Notes: a model not told the origin generated them from the letters alone. 32,235 nucleotides of DNA from Endomicrobiales bacterium (GCA_016929635.1 JAFGIL010000013.1:1-32235), one strand, 5' to 3'; counted from the stretch's first letter, positions 21,946 to 31,111 are shown. Numbers and translations are program-made.

Positions 21946-24012
21946 TTAGAACTTGTATCCGACAGAAACGTGATAACCTCTGCAATAACGCGGAAGCGGA
22001 GCGCGGTTAGAAGCGTTGTCCGAAACCAAATATTCGGTATCCGCAATATTCAGTACCTGCAGCTGCAGATCAAGGTCATTGTTAACTTTGTAGTTTGTAG
22101 TAAAATCTATAGCTGTCCACGGATCCAACTTTCCCGTATTTCCGGTATAAGCACCCAGGGTAGTATCATAAGCAGCCGGATTATAGCCATAAACTTCCGC
22201 ATAAGATCTTCCCCATAGAACCAAACTGAGTTTATCAATCGGGTTATATTCAAAAGAAAACCTGAGAATCAAAGGTGAAATTGATTTAATGTCATCATTA
22301 CTGGTAAGAAAGCTCGCGTCCGACCCGTTATCTTTTACATAACTCGCGCTGACATTCGCGTTTACTTTTTTGATAACATCGGTTTTCACACCGGCTTCTA
22401 CTCCCATATACTTACTTGTTCCAAGATTGGTGTATTGCTGGACACCTCCAACGCTTTTTGCAGAGATAATATTATCAACGGTATTCTGGAAAATATCTAT
22501 CCATAAATTAACTTTATCCATGCGATAATCTGCAATAAGGTCTATAGCCTGCAGGTCTTCGGGTTTAAGGTCAGGATTTGATTTAAACGTTAAATTCCCT
22601 GAATAAGACCTCTGGTGCGCCCATTGCGGAGCAAGATAGGATTTCCCGTAAAGAACTTTCAGCACAAGTTTATCAATGGGTTTAATGATGAAACCGAGAC
22701 GAGGAGTCACAGCTGAATCTGCCTGCTCAGCGAAATCATCATAACGCAGACCTGCTGTTACTGAAATTATATCGCTTGCATCATAAATAGCCTGTCCTAT
22801 TATTCCGTTTAAAAATAATATGCCTCTGTCTATATAGTATGGCGTCAAAGCTATGTTTGTACCGTTTGTTAAAGTCCATCCCATACTACGCTGGAAATCA
22901 GAGTAAATACCGTCATATCCTATTGTTAAGTGAAGTTTGTCATTTACTTGTTCTTTAAAGTATATTTTCATCCTTGAATGCACTTCCTCAGTAAACTGCC
23001 CTGAACGTGATCCATAAGGAGGAAGCAGGTTAGCTCCATATGTACCTATCCAAGACTGTTCTTTTAATTCAAAGTAATGAAAACTGGGATTGAGGACTAA
23101 TTCCTTGTTGTCATCTAATTTGATAGTAACGCTTAAATCGGCATAAAAATCGTCTTCATTATATGACGGATACCATTTTTCCAGATCAAAATCATAGTAT
23201 GATCCATTTGGACAACGGGGCGTTGCACGCCTATAGTGTCCTCTCCTTACATGTAGCACAGTGTTATTATGACGTATTGAACCCAAAGCACTCCAGTTTT
23301 TCATATATTTGTTCCAGTATACTTTCCCGTCAGTTTGAGTTACGCCTGCGGGAACAACGTTTAAAGCAGCGGGGCTGTCTATTTCTGCCCCTACCGCATC
23401 ATTGAAAGTAAAATTAAAGAACGCATCCAAATCATCGATTTTTTTGCCCCATGTATAATTTAACTCGTTATTAAAAGAACCGCCTTTTGCACGCACATAA
23501 CTGCCGTCAACATCTTTTCCTTCTTTAGTTATAATATTTACAACTCCGAGTAAAGCGCCTGTTCCGTATAAAGCAGAACCCGGCCCGTGAATGAACTCTA
23601 TCCGTTCAACGGCATCTATGCCTAAAAACTGATCGACATTCCAGCGCCCGAGATTCAAATCATTCATCCTGTGCCCGTTAATCAAGATAAGAATCTTGTT
23701 CGTTGTACTGGCAAATGCACCCCGCACAGCAACTATGTTTTCATTGGCATCGGAAATATCGCAAAACCCCGGGACATCGTCCATAATGTCCTTTAATGTG
23801 TAGTAACCCTTTTTCTTGATTTCGGCTGCCGTAACAACATAAACCGGAGAAGGTGCTTCAGTCGCCTTCTGCTCTTTTAGGGTTGACGTAAAAATCGAAG
23901 GAATCTCCATAAATAAAAGCTCTTCCATGCTCCCATCATAGAGGCTCTTTGCAAGCACGTTTGAAACACTTATAATTGAAGCAATCACTAAAAAACATAA
24001 GCATTTCCTCAT
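21946..24012 (-). CDS. TonB-dependent outer membrane receptor 2
   Basis: A 688-aa receptor with a signal peptide (about 1-21). A plug domain (about 50-165) reads APSPVYVVTAAEIKKKG, VRGAFASTTNKILILINGHRM and RIEFIHGPGSALYGTGALLGVVNIITK. A 22-strand-type barrel follows, ending in a terminal Phe (YHVSVGYKF). A short TonB-box-like region precedes the plug. It is strongly expressed to judge by AAAGGAGGAAAAT. As last gene of the NikR-headed locus its substrate may be a nickel or cobalt complex. The plug has no obvious substrate-defining motif, so metal specificity comes from context. Confidence 0.93.
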   Translation of the reverse strand: MRKCLCFLVIASIISVSNVLAKSLYDGSMEELLFMEIPSIFTSTLKEQKATEAPSPVYVVTAAEIKKKGYYTLKDIMDDVPGFCDISDANENIVAVRGAFASTTNKILILINGHRMNDLNLGRWNVDQFLGIDAVERIEFIHGPGSALYGTGALLGVVNIITKEGKDVDGSYVRAKGGSFNNELNYTWGKKIDDLDAFFNFTFNDAVGAEIDSPAALNVVPAGVTQTDGKVYWNKYMKNWSALGSIRHNNTVLHVRRGHYRRATPRCPNGSYYDFDLEKWYPSYNEDDFYADLSVTIKLDDNKELVLNPSFHYFELKEQSWIGTYGANLLPPYGSRSGQFTEEVHSRMKIYFKEQVNDKLHLTIGYDGIYSDFQRSMGWTLTNGTNIALTPYYIDRGILFLNGIIGQAIYDASDIISVTAGLRYDDFAEQADSAVTPRLGFIIKPIDKLVLKVLYGKSYLAPQWAHQRSYSGNLTFKSNPDLKPEDLQAIDLIADYRMDKVNLWIDIFQNTVDNIISAKSVGGVQQYTNLGTSKYMGVEAGVKTDVIKKVNANVSASYVKDNGSDASFLTSNDDIKSISPLILRFSFEYNPIDKLSLVLWGRSYAEVYGYNPAAYDTTLGAYTGNTGKLDPWTAIDFTTNYKVNNDLDLQLQVLNIADTEYLVSDNASNRAPLPRYCRGYHVSVGYKF

Positions 24013-24083
24013 ATTTTCCTCCTTTTACTTTTCAAAAACTTATTAATTATTCTATCAAAATGTTTAATTTCGTGTCAATCTAT

Positions 24084-24986
24084 TTATGGCAACATTACAG
24101 GAAAATAGAACGCAGCTAGAAATATTCCAAGCAATATCACGCCAATCAGGCCTCCATAAGCAAGCCCGTTTGAAATGAACCGGGAAATGCGGTTATTTGA
24201 CGCCACAAGTTTTAAAAGTCCGTCACGCGACTTTTCGATACAAACGGCAACCAGGAATAAAACCAGCGCGAGCCCTAAAGAAATAGCCAAAACCGCAGTG
24301 AAACCTACATACCACATTCCGGTGGATAATGCAATTAACATTATAGCAAGCGATATAGGGCACGGGACAATGCCTGCAGATATGCCCATTAAGTATATAT
24401 TTGTATCAGAAACGGCTATGCTATTTCGCACATCCTTGTTTTTTATCTCTTTTAGAAGCAGAACAATGCCTATTATTGCCACTACTATGCCGCTTGCAAA
24501 ACTAAAATAATTTTGCATGGTTATTCCTGCCATATCCTTCATTCCACGGAGTATCGTATAAAAAAGAAATGCAAATATTACCGCCAGAGCTGTATGCGTA
24601 AATACAATAATCCCTACCAGCTTAACCGCATCTCTTATGCTTGCCTTACAATGCAAAAGGTAGAAGGTTATTATTGCCTTGCCATGCCCGGGACCTAATG
24701 CATGAAAAATTCCGTATCCGAAAGAAAATAAAAAAAGCCACACGAATGCATAAACGGAAACATTGGAACTCTTTCGCAATTTCCTCATAGCCCTTGATAT
24801 GGCAACCCTTCCTTTCTTTTGATAATCCGCAAATTTCCTGAACAGGGTTTTTTCGGAACTCAAGGAATCACCTTTTACACCCCTGTCTATTCCGTTAGGC
24901 TGCCCGGAGGGAACTGCGCAATAGCATAGTGATATGCCAAAGGATACTAAAAAAACGTAAAGCAATATAAACTTTGAATGTTTCAT
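24084..24986 (-). CDS. NicO/RcnA-family nickel-cobalt transporter
   Basis: A 300-aa inner membrane protein with an N-terminal leader, a polar region (about 25-75) and six or so helices. Family signatures are FHALGPGHGKAII (His-containing helix) and GIVPCPISLAIMLIAL. NicO proteins move Ni2+ or Co2+; RcnA exports, but others with a DUF1007 partner are thought to import. The DUF1007 gene overlaps it by one base (TAATG), so the two form one unit. Direction of transport cannot be read; operon context with receptors and NikR control favours uptake. Confidence 0.9.
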   Translation of the reverse strand: MKHSKFILLYVFLVSFGISLCYCAVPSGQPNGIDRGVKGDSLSSEKTLFRKFADYQKKGRVAISRAMRKLRKSSNVSVYAFVWLFLFSFGYGIFHALGPGHGKAIITFYLLHCKASIRDAVKLVGIIVFTHTALAVIFAFLFYTILRGMKDMAGITMQNYFSFASGIVVAIIGIVLLLKEIKNKDVRNSIAVSDTNIYLMGISAGIVPCPISLAIMLIALSTGMWYVGFTAVLAISLGLALVLFLVAVCIEKSRDGLLKLVASNNRISRFISNGLAYGGLIGVILLGIFLAAFYFPVMLP

Positions 24987-25564
24987 TATTTTTTATGCGC
25001 TACAATCATAAATTGATAACCATAATACGAATGGTTCTTAACACTGCTGTCAAATATGTCTACATTTTTTGTTTCTTCATCAAGACCTTCTGCCGTACAT
25101 TCCGTGGAAAATGATATGTATATTGTCGGATCATTGTTTATGTAACTGATAATCATATCGCCGTCGGTTAACTTGAAATTAACCGGGATAAAAAATGTAT
25201 AGGTAAGGGTATACTCAAAAGGATTTATTTTAGCGCTGAATTGTTCTATTTTTATTTCAGCAACGTCCTGTCCGTTTATTTTAATTTCCGAAAAATAGCT
25301 GTAATCCTTGATGTTATGGAAAAATTCCTCTACCTTTGCTAGCTCCTCGGGCTCAAACTTGTCGTTTTCATTTTTGTCATAATCTACGATTACCTGATCG
25401 CTGAAAAATTCGTCCCAAGTCCAAGTAACGCTCACGCCTTTGAAATACCCGTTGTCAAATACAAAAACCGGATGAGTATCTATGGCAACGTGAGGGTGGG
25501 CAAACGCTAAGTTAATACTTCCAAGTACAAAAACAATGAATAGGCATGTTTTCCGGATGTACAT
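24986..25564 (-). CDS. DUF1007 periplasmic partner of NicO
   Basis: A 192-aa exported protein. The signal peptide ends AFA, giving a mature protein that begins HPHVAIDTHPVF, with three His in the first nine residues. This suits an N-terminal metal site. WTWDEFFSDQVIVDYD and the EF-hand-like loop DKNENDKFEPEEL are DUF1007 marks. DUF1007 genes pair with NicO transporters and probably deliver or bind Ni/Co in the periplasm. The ATG has no ribosome site; TATAAT on the - strand lies 6 bases upstream (25576-25571), so an internal leaderless transcript is possible. Confidence 0.9.
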   Translation of the reverse strand: MYIRKTCLFIVFVLGSINLAFAHPHVAIDTHPVFVFDNGYFKGVSVTWTWDEFFSDQVIVDYDKNENDKFEPEELAKVEEFFHNIKDYSYFSEIKINGQDVAEIKIEQFSAKINPFEYTLTYTFFIPVNFKLTDGDMIISYINNDPTIYISFSTECTAEGLDEETKNVDIFDSSVKNHSYYGYQFMIVAHKK

Positions 25565-25650
25565 AATAATATTATATCAATTATTTCCGGTTTTTAGAAT
25601 TTAACTGGACTTATACCGCACGCAGCCAAATCCTTATCCCTGTCTCAGAA

Positions 25651-26253
25651 TCACGCCTGCAGGACTGGTTTAATCCCGCTGGCGAGATAGTAGTCTTTTT
25701 TGTTTATTATTTTAACAGAGTTGAAACCGGCTTCTTCAAACATCCCTGTCATAATCTCTTTTTCCGGAAGGCGGTCATGTTTAACAGGACCTCCAACGCC
25801 GTGGTGAAAGGAGTTGATATGTTCCCTTGAAGACGCATGAGATACAAACACAATACCTCCAGGCTTTAAAATGCGGTATATTTCACGAAAGGCTTTCTGC
25901 TTATCTCCGAAATGAGGGAAACACGAAAAACATATAACTTTATCAAATACCGAATTTTCAAACGGCATGGACACAACATCCGCACAAACATATTCAAACT
26001 TATTGCCAAACTTTTTTTCTGATTCATCAAGCATTTTTTGTGAAATATCCAATGCAATGATTTTTCCGTTCCGTCCGGCTTTTTTCTTAAGATGAGGCAG
26101 CAAAATACCCGTTCCCGAACCTACATCAAGAATCCGGTCTCCCTTGTTAATACAGAATCTTAACACTGCCTTATCAGCTTCATCTGCTGTAACGGTTTTA
26201 TGTTTACTGTCCCAATCAGGCGCATGGTCATCAAAAAATATTTTATTCTTCAT
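25651..26253 (-). CDS. Class I SAM-dependent methyltransferase
   Basis: A 200-aa cytoplasmic enzyme. ATG 26253 is chosen because TAGGAGGCAGAACTGT precedes it. Motif I is ILDVGSGTGILLPHL, with acidic motif II (IIALDISQKML), then YVCADVVSMPFENSVFDKVIC and a C-terminal substrate-side segment SFHHGVGGPVKHDRLPEKEIM that is His-rich. Overall type is UbiE/Methyltransf_11. It lies inside the metal operon, 19 bp after the permease gene. Modification of a metal-chelating small molecule is one idea; detoxification of a metal(loid) is another. Neither is proven by the sequence. Confidence 0.85.
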   Translation of the reverse strand: MKNKIFFDDHAPDWDSKHKTVTADEADKAVLRFCINKGDRILDVGSGTGILLPHLKKKAGRNGKIIALDISQKMLDESEKKFGNKFEYVCADVVSMPFENSVFDKVICFSCFPHFGDKQKAFREIYRILKPGGIVFVSHASSREHINSFHHGVGGPVKHDRLPEKEIMTGMFEEAGFNSVKIINKKDYYLASGIKPVLQA

Positions 26254-26272
26254 ACAGTTCTGCCTCCTAATT

Positions 26273-27100
26273 TCAGCTGGGGCCATAAGCTTTTGTCCTT
26301 TTTTTCTTTGGAGATAATACAAAACAAATTGCAAATATCATGCTTGAAACCAGAATTATCAGTGCGCCTGACGGTACGTTTATAAAAATTGAAACAAACA
26401 AACCGGATAAACACGAAATAACCGCAAACAACGCTGAAAGGAAATACATTGTCTTTAAATCATACGTAATCTGATAAGCAGCCAAAGGAGCACTTGTTAT
26501 CAACGAAAATATAAGAAGGCCGCCGATACTGTTTATATTGAGTGTTACGGTTATCCCGCAAAGAAAAAGTAAAACATATAAAATAATGTGCTCTGGTATT
26601 CCAGATGCTTTTGCTATGTCGCGGTTAAAAAGAACCGCCATTATTTCTCTATAGAAAAGTATCAACAGGATAAGGATAAGCAATGTTATTATACAAAGAA
26701 GAACTATCTGATTATACGATACAGTAAGAATACTGCCCCATAAAAAGTTAAGCGCTTCGGTCCTAGGACCTTTCATAAGGCCGATGCCCAAAAAGGCAAG
26801 GCCAAGCACAAAAGAAAATATAATCCCTATTGAGATATTTACGGAAACACCGCCTCTGTCAGCAACAGGCCCGATAGCAAGCGCAGCAATCGAACAAAAT
26901 ATCAGCGAACACACGAGCGGGTTTACTCCGATAAGGAGCCCGAACACAGCGCCCGCAAAAGCAGAATGAGACATTGCAATACCTACAAAAGGGATATTAA
27001 GCAGTATTACCCACACGCCTATTATCCCGCAGGTTATTCCCCCGAGGATTGAAGCTGCCATTGCCCGCCAAACAAATTCATAAGTGAATATCTCAAACAT
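26273..27100 (-). CDS. ABC transporter permease, ABC-3 (ZnuB-like)
   Basis: A 275-aa inner membrane permease with about eight or nine helices. ATG 27100 is chosen (GAGGGGACGGCA before it); it overlaps the ATPase gene by 8 bp. Family marks are EFVWRAMAASILGGITCGIIGVWVILLN, GIAMSHSAFAGAVFG, and SIGGLLIFSLITSAPLAAY. The ABC-3 family carries Zn2+, Mn2+ or Fe2+. Control by NikR and the neighbouring Ni/Co genes suggest that this copy handles nickel or cobalt, or that zinc uptake is tied to nickel status. Confidence 0.92.
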   Translation of the reverse strand: MFEIFTYEFVWRAMAASILGGITCGIIGVWVILLNIPFVGIAMSHSAFAGAVFGLLIGVNPLVCSLIFCSIAALAIGPVADRGGVSVNISIGIIFSFVLGLAFLGIGLMKGPRTEALNFLWGSILTVSYNQIVLLCIITLLILILLILFYREIMAVLFNRDIAKASGIPEHIILYVLLFLCGITVTLNINSIGGLLIFSLITSAPLAAYQITYDLKTMYFLSALFAVISCLSGLFVSIFINVPSGALIILVSSMIFAICFVLSPKKKRTKAYGPS

Positions 27101-27911
27101 TGCCGTCCCCTCTGCCTGAATGCCCAGTATGGAAATGCCCTGCATGAAAATGCTTCTTTCCATGCACGATGCTTACCTGCATCGGGAAATCATATAGCTC
27201 TGAAAGAATTTTCTGTTCAAGCATATCATCAGCATTCCCTGATTTTACTATACGCCCTTTTTTCATCAAAACCACATCAGTGCAGGAATGCGGGATATGG
27301 CTTAAGATGTGGGTAACAAATATTATCGTATACTTCTTTTCGCTGTAAATTCTTTCAATAAGCTTTATAATATCGTTCTGCGCCTTGGGATCAAGGTTGG
27401 AAGTTGGCTCGTCAAAAAGTATTATCTCGGGTTCCTGTGCCAGAGCCCGTGCAATGGATACTTTCTGATGCTCTCCCCCTGACAAATGCCCTACGGGTTT
27501 TTCTGAAAGACGGCTTATTCCCACTTTATCAAGTGCATTTTCCACTTTTTGTTCATCGCTATCTGTCCATTTTCCCAATAAGCCTATTATGCCAAACCTT
27601 CCGATACTGACAGCTTCCTTAACCGATACCGGAGAACGCGGATCAACAGCCATCTGCTGCGGCACGTAACCGATTCTTTTTCTTATTTTATTAATATTTA
27701 ATGGCCTCGCTTTTCTGCCGAATACTTCAACTGTTCCTGAAAGAATTCTCCCGAGCCCGTTTATGACAGTCAGAAGTGTTGTCTTACCGGCGCCATTAGG
27801 CCCTATAACCGAAACAAATGCTCCTTTTCTGATATCAATCGATATATTGTGAAGAGCTATGTGGTCCCTGAACGAGACAGAAACGTTTTTTATCGATATA
27901 AGTTTACTCAT
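27093..27911 (-). CDS. ABC transporter ATPase (ZnuC-like) with His-rich tail
   Basis: A 272-aa ATPase: Walker A GPNGAGKTT, Q-loop RIGYVPQQ, signature LSGGEHQKVSIARAL, Walker B IILFDEP, and H-loop VTHILSH. The C-terminus carries a His-rich tail (HGKKHFHAGHFHTGHSG, six His) able to bind transition metals, perhaps as a cytoplasmic feedback or storage site. It overlaps the binding-protein gene by 4 bp (ATGA) upstream and the permease by 8 bp downstream, so all three are translationally coupled. Confidence 0.95.
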   Translation of the reverse strand: MSKLISIKNVSVSFRDHIALHNISIDIRKGAFVSVIGPNGAGKTTLLTVINGLGRILSGTVEVFGRKARPLNINKIRKRIGYVPQQMAVDPRSPVSVKEAVSIGRFGIIGLLGKWTDSDEQKVENALDKVGISRLSEKPVGHLSGGEHQKVSIARALAQEPEIILFDEPTSNLDPKAQNDIIKLIERIYSEKKYTIIFVTHILSHIPHSCTDVVLMKKGRIVKSGNADDMLEQKILSELYDFPMQVSIVHGKKHFHAGHFHTGHSGRGDGNV

Positions 27912-28720
27912 TTTAATGACTCCAGGACTGTCTGTGCATTATCATATAAAGTTTCAGCATAGTTTTTATTTTTCGGAAAATTAGTTAGCGTTACATGGGG
28001 CATTTTAAGGTCCCCGGCTATCTGCAAACCTGTAGATGCACCGCTCTGCAGGTTATCAACTACAAGCACAACGTTTTCTTTTTTTGCTTTTCCTATTACT
28101 TCTGCCAGGTTCAGCATATTCAAATCTTCAGCGCGCTCATATGAGGCGACTACATCAAGCCCCATCCATTTCAAGAAATCTTGCTGATGTTTGGCAGATA
28201 TAACCTTGTACCCTTTTATCCTTTTGCATAATTTCGATATTCTCTTTTCCTGAATCCTGATAGAATCAACGTAATCTTTCAGATTCTTTCTATATTCTTT
28301 GGTTTTATCCGGGTTTATATCGGTTAAAATCATGGTTATTTCTTTTGCAGCTTTTATATTAACTTCCGGAACCATCCAGCTGCCTTCGGTTAAGGCGCGT
28401 TTCTTTATAAGGTTCCTGTTGTTAATACCCTCAAGCACACCGTCAAAACGCTTTTCCCAAACCTGGCTGATAAATACATCTCCATCTGCTATCTTCCTGA
28501 CTGTTTTGGGGTCAATGTCGAAATGCCCCGGACATGCCCCCCCTGGAATTAGAGTAACTACATTTGCACTGTTCTTTGCTATTGCTCTGACTATTTCACC
28601 TACGTGCGTATTTGTTACAACAACTTTTAACTTGCCATATACATTAGCCGGCGCTGACTGAATGAACGAAAACAAAACGTAAGAAAGTAAAAATATTTTT
28701 GCTTTCAAATTAGAACGCAT
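27908..28720 (-). CDS. Metal-binding ABC substrate-binding protein (cluster A-I)
   Basis: A 270-aa exported protein (leader about 1-28) of the ZnuA/TroA family. It has the connecting long helix (INPDKTKEYRKNLKDYVDSIRIQEKRISKLC), and metal-site candidates are His in CPGHFDIDP, His in ISAKHQQDF, and the acidic VVDNLQSG region. It lacks the His-rich charged loop of classical ZnuA, fitting a different metal. The gene overlaps the TonB receptor end by 11 bp, with GGAG inside that gene as ribosome site. It delivers the metal to the permease at 26273. Confidence 0.93.
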   Translation of the reverse strand: MRSNLKAKIFLLSYVLFSFIQSAPANVYGKLKVVVTNTHVGEIVRAIAKNSANVVTLIPGGACPGHFDIDPKTVRKIADGDVFISQVWEKRFDGVLEGINNRNLIKKRALTEGSWMVPEVNIKAAKEITMILTDINPDKTKEYRKNLKDYVDSIRIQEKRISKLCKRIKGYKVISAKHQQDFLKWMGLDVVASYERAEDLNMLNLAEVIGKAKKENVVLVVDNLQSGASTGLQIAGDLKMPHVTLTNFPKNKNYAETLYDNAQTVLESLK

Positions 28721-30503
28721 ATTTTACTCCAAAATCAGCGCTGCACTGCGGCATAGTGAATATACCGCTGGAACCGCTGAAACTATGGTATATCCTATAC
28801 TTTTTATTTGTTATGTTATCAACTGCAGCAAAAACGGACATGTTTTTTAGCAGTTTATAGTCAACCTTTATATTTAAAATTAAATAATCGTCAAGCTGCA
28901 GGGTAGAATTATCTCCTGCAAAGTACCTGCCAACATAAGATGCTGACAAAAGCCCGGCAATGATGCCATTTGAATACTTCAATGATATGCCGGCTTTATC
29001 CTTGGGCCTTCCTGCTGTTTTTTCCCCGGGGTCAAAGTATGTATAGTTGGCCTGTAAGTCAATACCCTCGCTGACTATTAAATTACAGGCAGTCTCAATG
29101 CCTTTGAATTCAAACTCCCCGATGTTAATTTTTTTCATGTTACGAATCTCTATTAAATCACTGCCGTTCATGACAAAGCCTCCGATATCTACGTATAATC
29201 TTTCATTAACGGACTGGCGTATGCCTGCTTCGGTATTTGTTACTTTTTCCGGTTTTAAATCCTCGTTGCCTGCAAAAAGATACAGGTCATTAAGCTGCGG
29301 CGCGCGAAATCCCTGGCTCCATACAGCCCGCAATACCGTATTTTCGGATGCATCATAAACTGCCCCGAACTTCGGGGTTACAATCTCTCCCGAATACTCG
29401 TCTTTATTTAACCTTGCGCCTGCATTTATCGATAACCTGCCAAAAAAAGTGTGCTTTTCATCAACGTATACGCCGTATTCATATTTACTATATTCCCCTA
29501 ACATAACAGGAGCCACTCCGCCCATAATGTCGGCAAACTGATAACGGTAATCTATTCCTGCGCTCAGCATATTATTCAGCAATACCGGATATTTCCCATG
29601 CAGCATAACTCCATTTGTATAATCCTTTGAGTTGAACCCGTCCGAAAACTCGTGTTCGCCAAACGAACGGTAAAGCTTCAATGACCATACCAGGCCGCCA
29701 TTTCTCTGTTTATATGTTGCATCCAAAGAGCCCCTCTTATAATCATTCCACGTACCCGATGCTAACGGATAAGGCTCATTTTTAATTCCCGAAAAGTACT
29801 TCGCGCTTACGGATAAGTCCGAGTTGCCGCTGAACCTGTATCCTGCCTGTCCCGTATAGTCATTTGCATCGTACGAAGAGTTTTCTATGTGCCCGTCAGT
29901 TGAGCGTTTATTGGCGCTTATATAATAATCAAATTTTCCCAGTTTGCTTCCCTGCTGAAGCAGGTAGTTCTGCGTATTGAACGTACCCATCGAAGTTACG
30001 AACTCACCCTCAAACTTCTCTTTTGCGCGTTTTGTTATTATGTTTATCACTCCGCCGAAAGCCTCTGAGCCGTACAGTACTGATTCCGGGCCCCTGATAA
30101 CCTCGATGCGTTCAATGTTATTCATGGGAAGTGTGTGCGTTACTGAACATCCGTACATACCCATTTTATCCGGCCTGCCGTCAATGAACACTCCTATCTG
30201 CCTGCCTGAGTCACCGATGCCCCTGATATCTACATCCGCTCTCCCGAAAGAGCCGGTCTTTTTGACAAAAATGCCCGGGAGCTCACCCAGAATATCAGTT
30301 GTTTGAGTGGCATTGGACGCTTCTATGTCTTCCCTGCTAACTACACTTGCGCTGTTCGGCAGGTTCCTTATTTTTTGCTCGTATCTTGTAGGCGTCAGGG
30401 CTGTCCTGCTTAAAGACAAAAATACCTCTGCACGTATGCTCTGGGTAAATACAAATGCTGCTGTAACCAAAATTAACGCAATTTTCCTATTTGTTTTTTC
30501 CAT
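28710..30503 (-). CDS. TonB-dependent outer membrane receptor 1 (BtuB-like)
   Basis: A 597-aa receptor with a signal peptide (about 1-25). A plug (about 40-150) reads NLPNSASVVSREDI, DILGELPGIFVKKTG, RGIGDSGRQIGVFIDGRP and RIEVIRGPESVLYGSEAFGG. A barrel ends with terminal Phe (CSADFGVKYAF). Family resemblance is to BtuB/CirA-type receptors. It is the first structural gene after nikR, so it is the likely outer membrane gate for the nickel, cobalt or metallophore substrate. The start follows GGGAAGGAGAG. A partial dyad TGGTAA-N6-TTACCA (30522-30538) and a lone GTGTTAC (30551-30557) lie in the 74-bp gap to nikR. Confidence 0.93.
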   Translation of the reverse strand: MEKTNRKIALILVTAAFVFTQSIRAEVFLSLSRTALTPTRYEQKIRNLPNSASVVSREDIEASNATQTTDILGELPGIFVKKTGSFGRADVDIRGIGDSGRQIGVFIDGRPDKMGMYGCSVTHTLPMNNIERIEVIRGPESVLYGSEAFGGVINIITKRAKEKFEGEFVTSMGTFNTQNYLLQQGSKLGKFDYYISANKRSTDGHIENSSYDANDYTGQAGYRFSGNSDLSVSAKYFSGIKNEPYPLASGTWNDYKRGSLDATYKQRNGGLVWSLKLYRSFGEHEFSDGFNSKDYTNGVMLHGKYPVLLNNMLSAGIDYRYQFADIMGGVAPVMLGEYSKYEYGVYVDEKHTFFGRLSINAGARLNKDEYSGEIVTPKFGAVYDASENTVLRAVWSQGFRAPQLNDLYLFAGNEDLKPEKVTNTEAGIRQSVNERLYVDIGGFVMNGSDLIEIRNMKKINIGEFEFKGIETACNLIVSEGIDLQANYTYFDPGEKTAGRPKDKAGISLKYSNGIIAGLLSASYVGRYFAGDNSTLQLDDYLILNIKVDYKLLKNMSVFAAVDNITNKKYRIYHSFSGSSGIFTMPQCSADFGVKYAF

Positions 30504-30577
30504 CCAAACTCTCCTTCCCTGTGGTAAGTGGTATTACCAATATTATATTCGTGTTACGTTCTGGCAAAAAAATATTA

Positions 30578-30982
30578 CTACTTGGTTCCTGCCATAGTCA
30601 AAGCGCTGTGTTTCACGCCTTTTGTCGCCTTCAATTTCTGGGTAAGTTTCTCAATTTCATCCGACTTGCCTTTTGCTATGATTACTTCAAGACAGTTATG
30701 ATGGTCAAGATGAATATGCTGCGAGGACAATACTATATGATGGTAATCGTGCTGGATGTCGGTAAGCCTGTTTACGAGTTCCCTCCTGTGATGGTCATAA
30801 ACAAGAGTTATCGTACCTGCAACCTCATCGCCCTTTATACAGTCTTGCTCCACAAGGCATGCACTTATTAAATCACTGATTGCTTTTGAGCGGGTGGGAT
30901 AATCCTTTTCTTTGATATAACCGTCAAAACGCTTTAAAAGGTCGTCATCTATTGATACGCCGAACCGTACTAAAACTGACAT
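30578..30982 (-). CDS. nikR: Nickel-responsive regulator NikR
   Basis: A 134-aa ribbon-helix-helix repressor. The N-terminal RHH domain reads VRFGVSIDDDLLKRFDGYI...TRSKAISDLI. The C-terminal ACT-like domain carries Ni ligands equivalent to E. coli H76, H87, H89 and C95; here these are H78 (QHDYHH), H89, H91 and C97 (SSQHIHLDHHNCLEV). The ribosome site AAGGAAAAAGTT precedes ATG 30982. It is the first gene of the metal locus and its own promoter carries a NikR-type operator, so it is probably autoregulated. All ligands are present; Ni2+ binding is well supported. Confidence 0.97.
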   Translation of the reverse strand: MSVLVRFGVSIDDDLLKRFDGYIKEKDYPTRSKAISDLISACLVEQDCIKGDEVAGTITLVYDHHRRELVNRLTDIQHDYHHIVLSSQHIHLDHHNCLEVIIAKGKSDEIEKLTQKLKATKGVKHSALTMAGTK

Positions 30983-31003
30983 AACTTTTTCCTTAACTTT
31001 TTA

Positions 31004-31049
31004 GTGTTACTATTTTGGCAATTGTAACACTTCATAAAACAAAAGTCAA
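31004..31049 (-). promoter_or_regulatory. NikR operator overlapping nikR promoter
   Basis: GTGTTAC (31004-31010), 13 bases, GTAACAC (31024-31030): a perfect dyad of the form known for NikR sites outside the Enterobacteria. On the - strand TTGACT (31049-31044) and TACAAT (31026-31021) have a 17-bp spacer; the operator covers the -10, so bound NikR would block polymerase. It lies 22 bp before the nikR start. Confidence 0.93.
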
Positions 31050-31111
31050 ATATTATTGAAACTCCTCAGATAGCACCCAAAAATTGATGAAAAAAATATC
31101 ACAAGTGAGGC

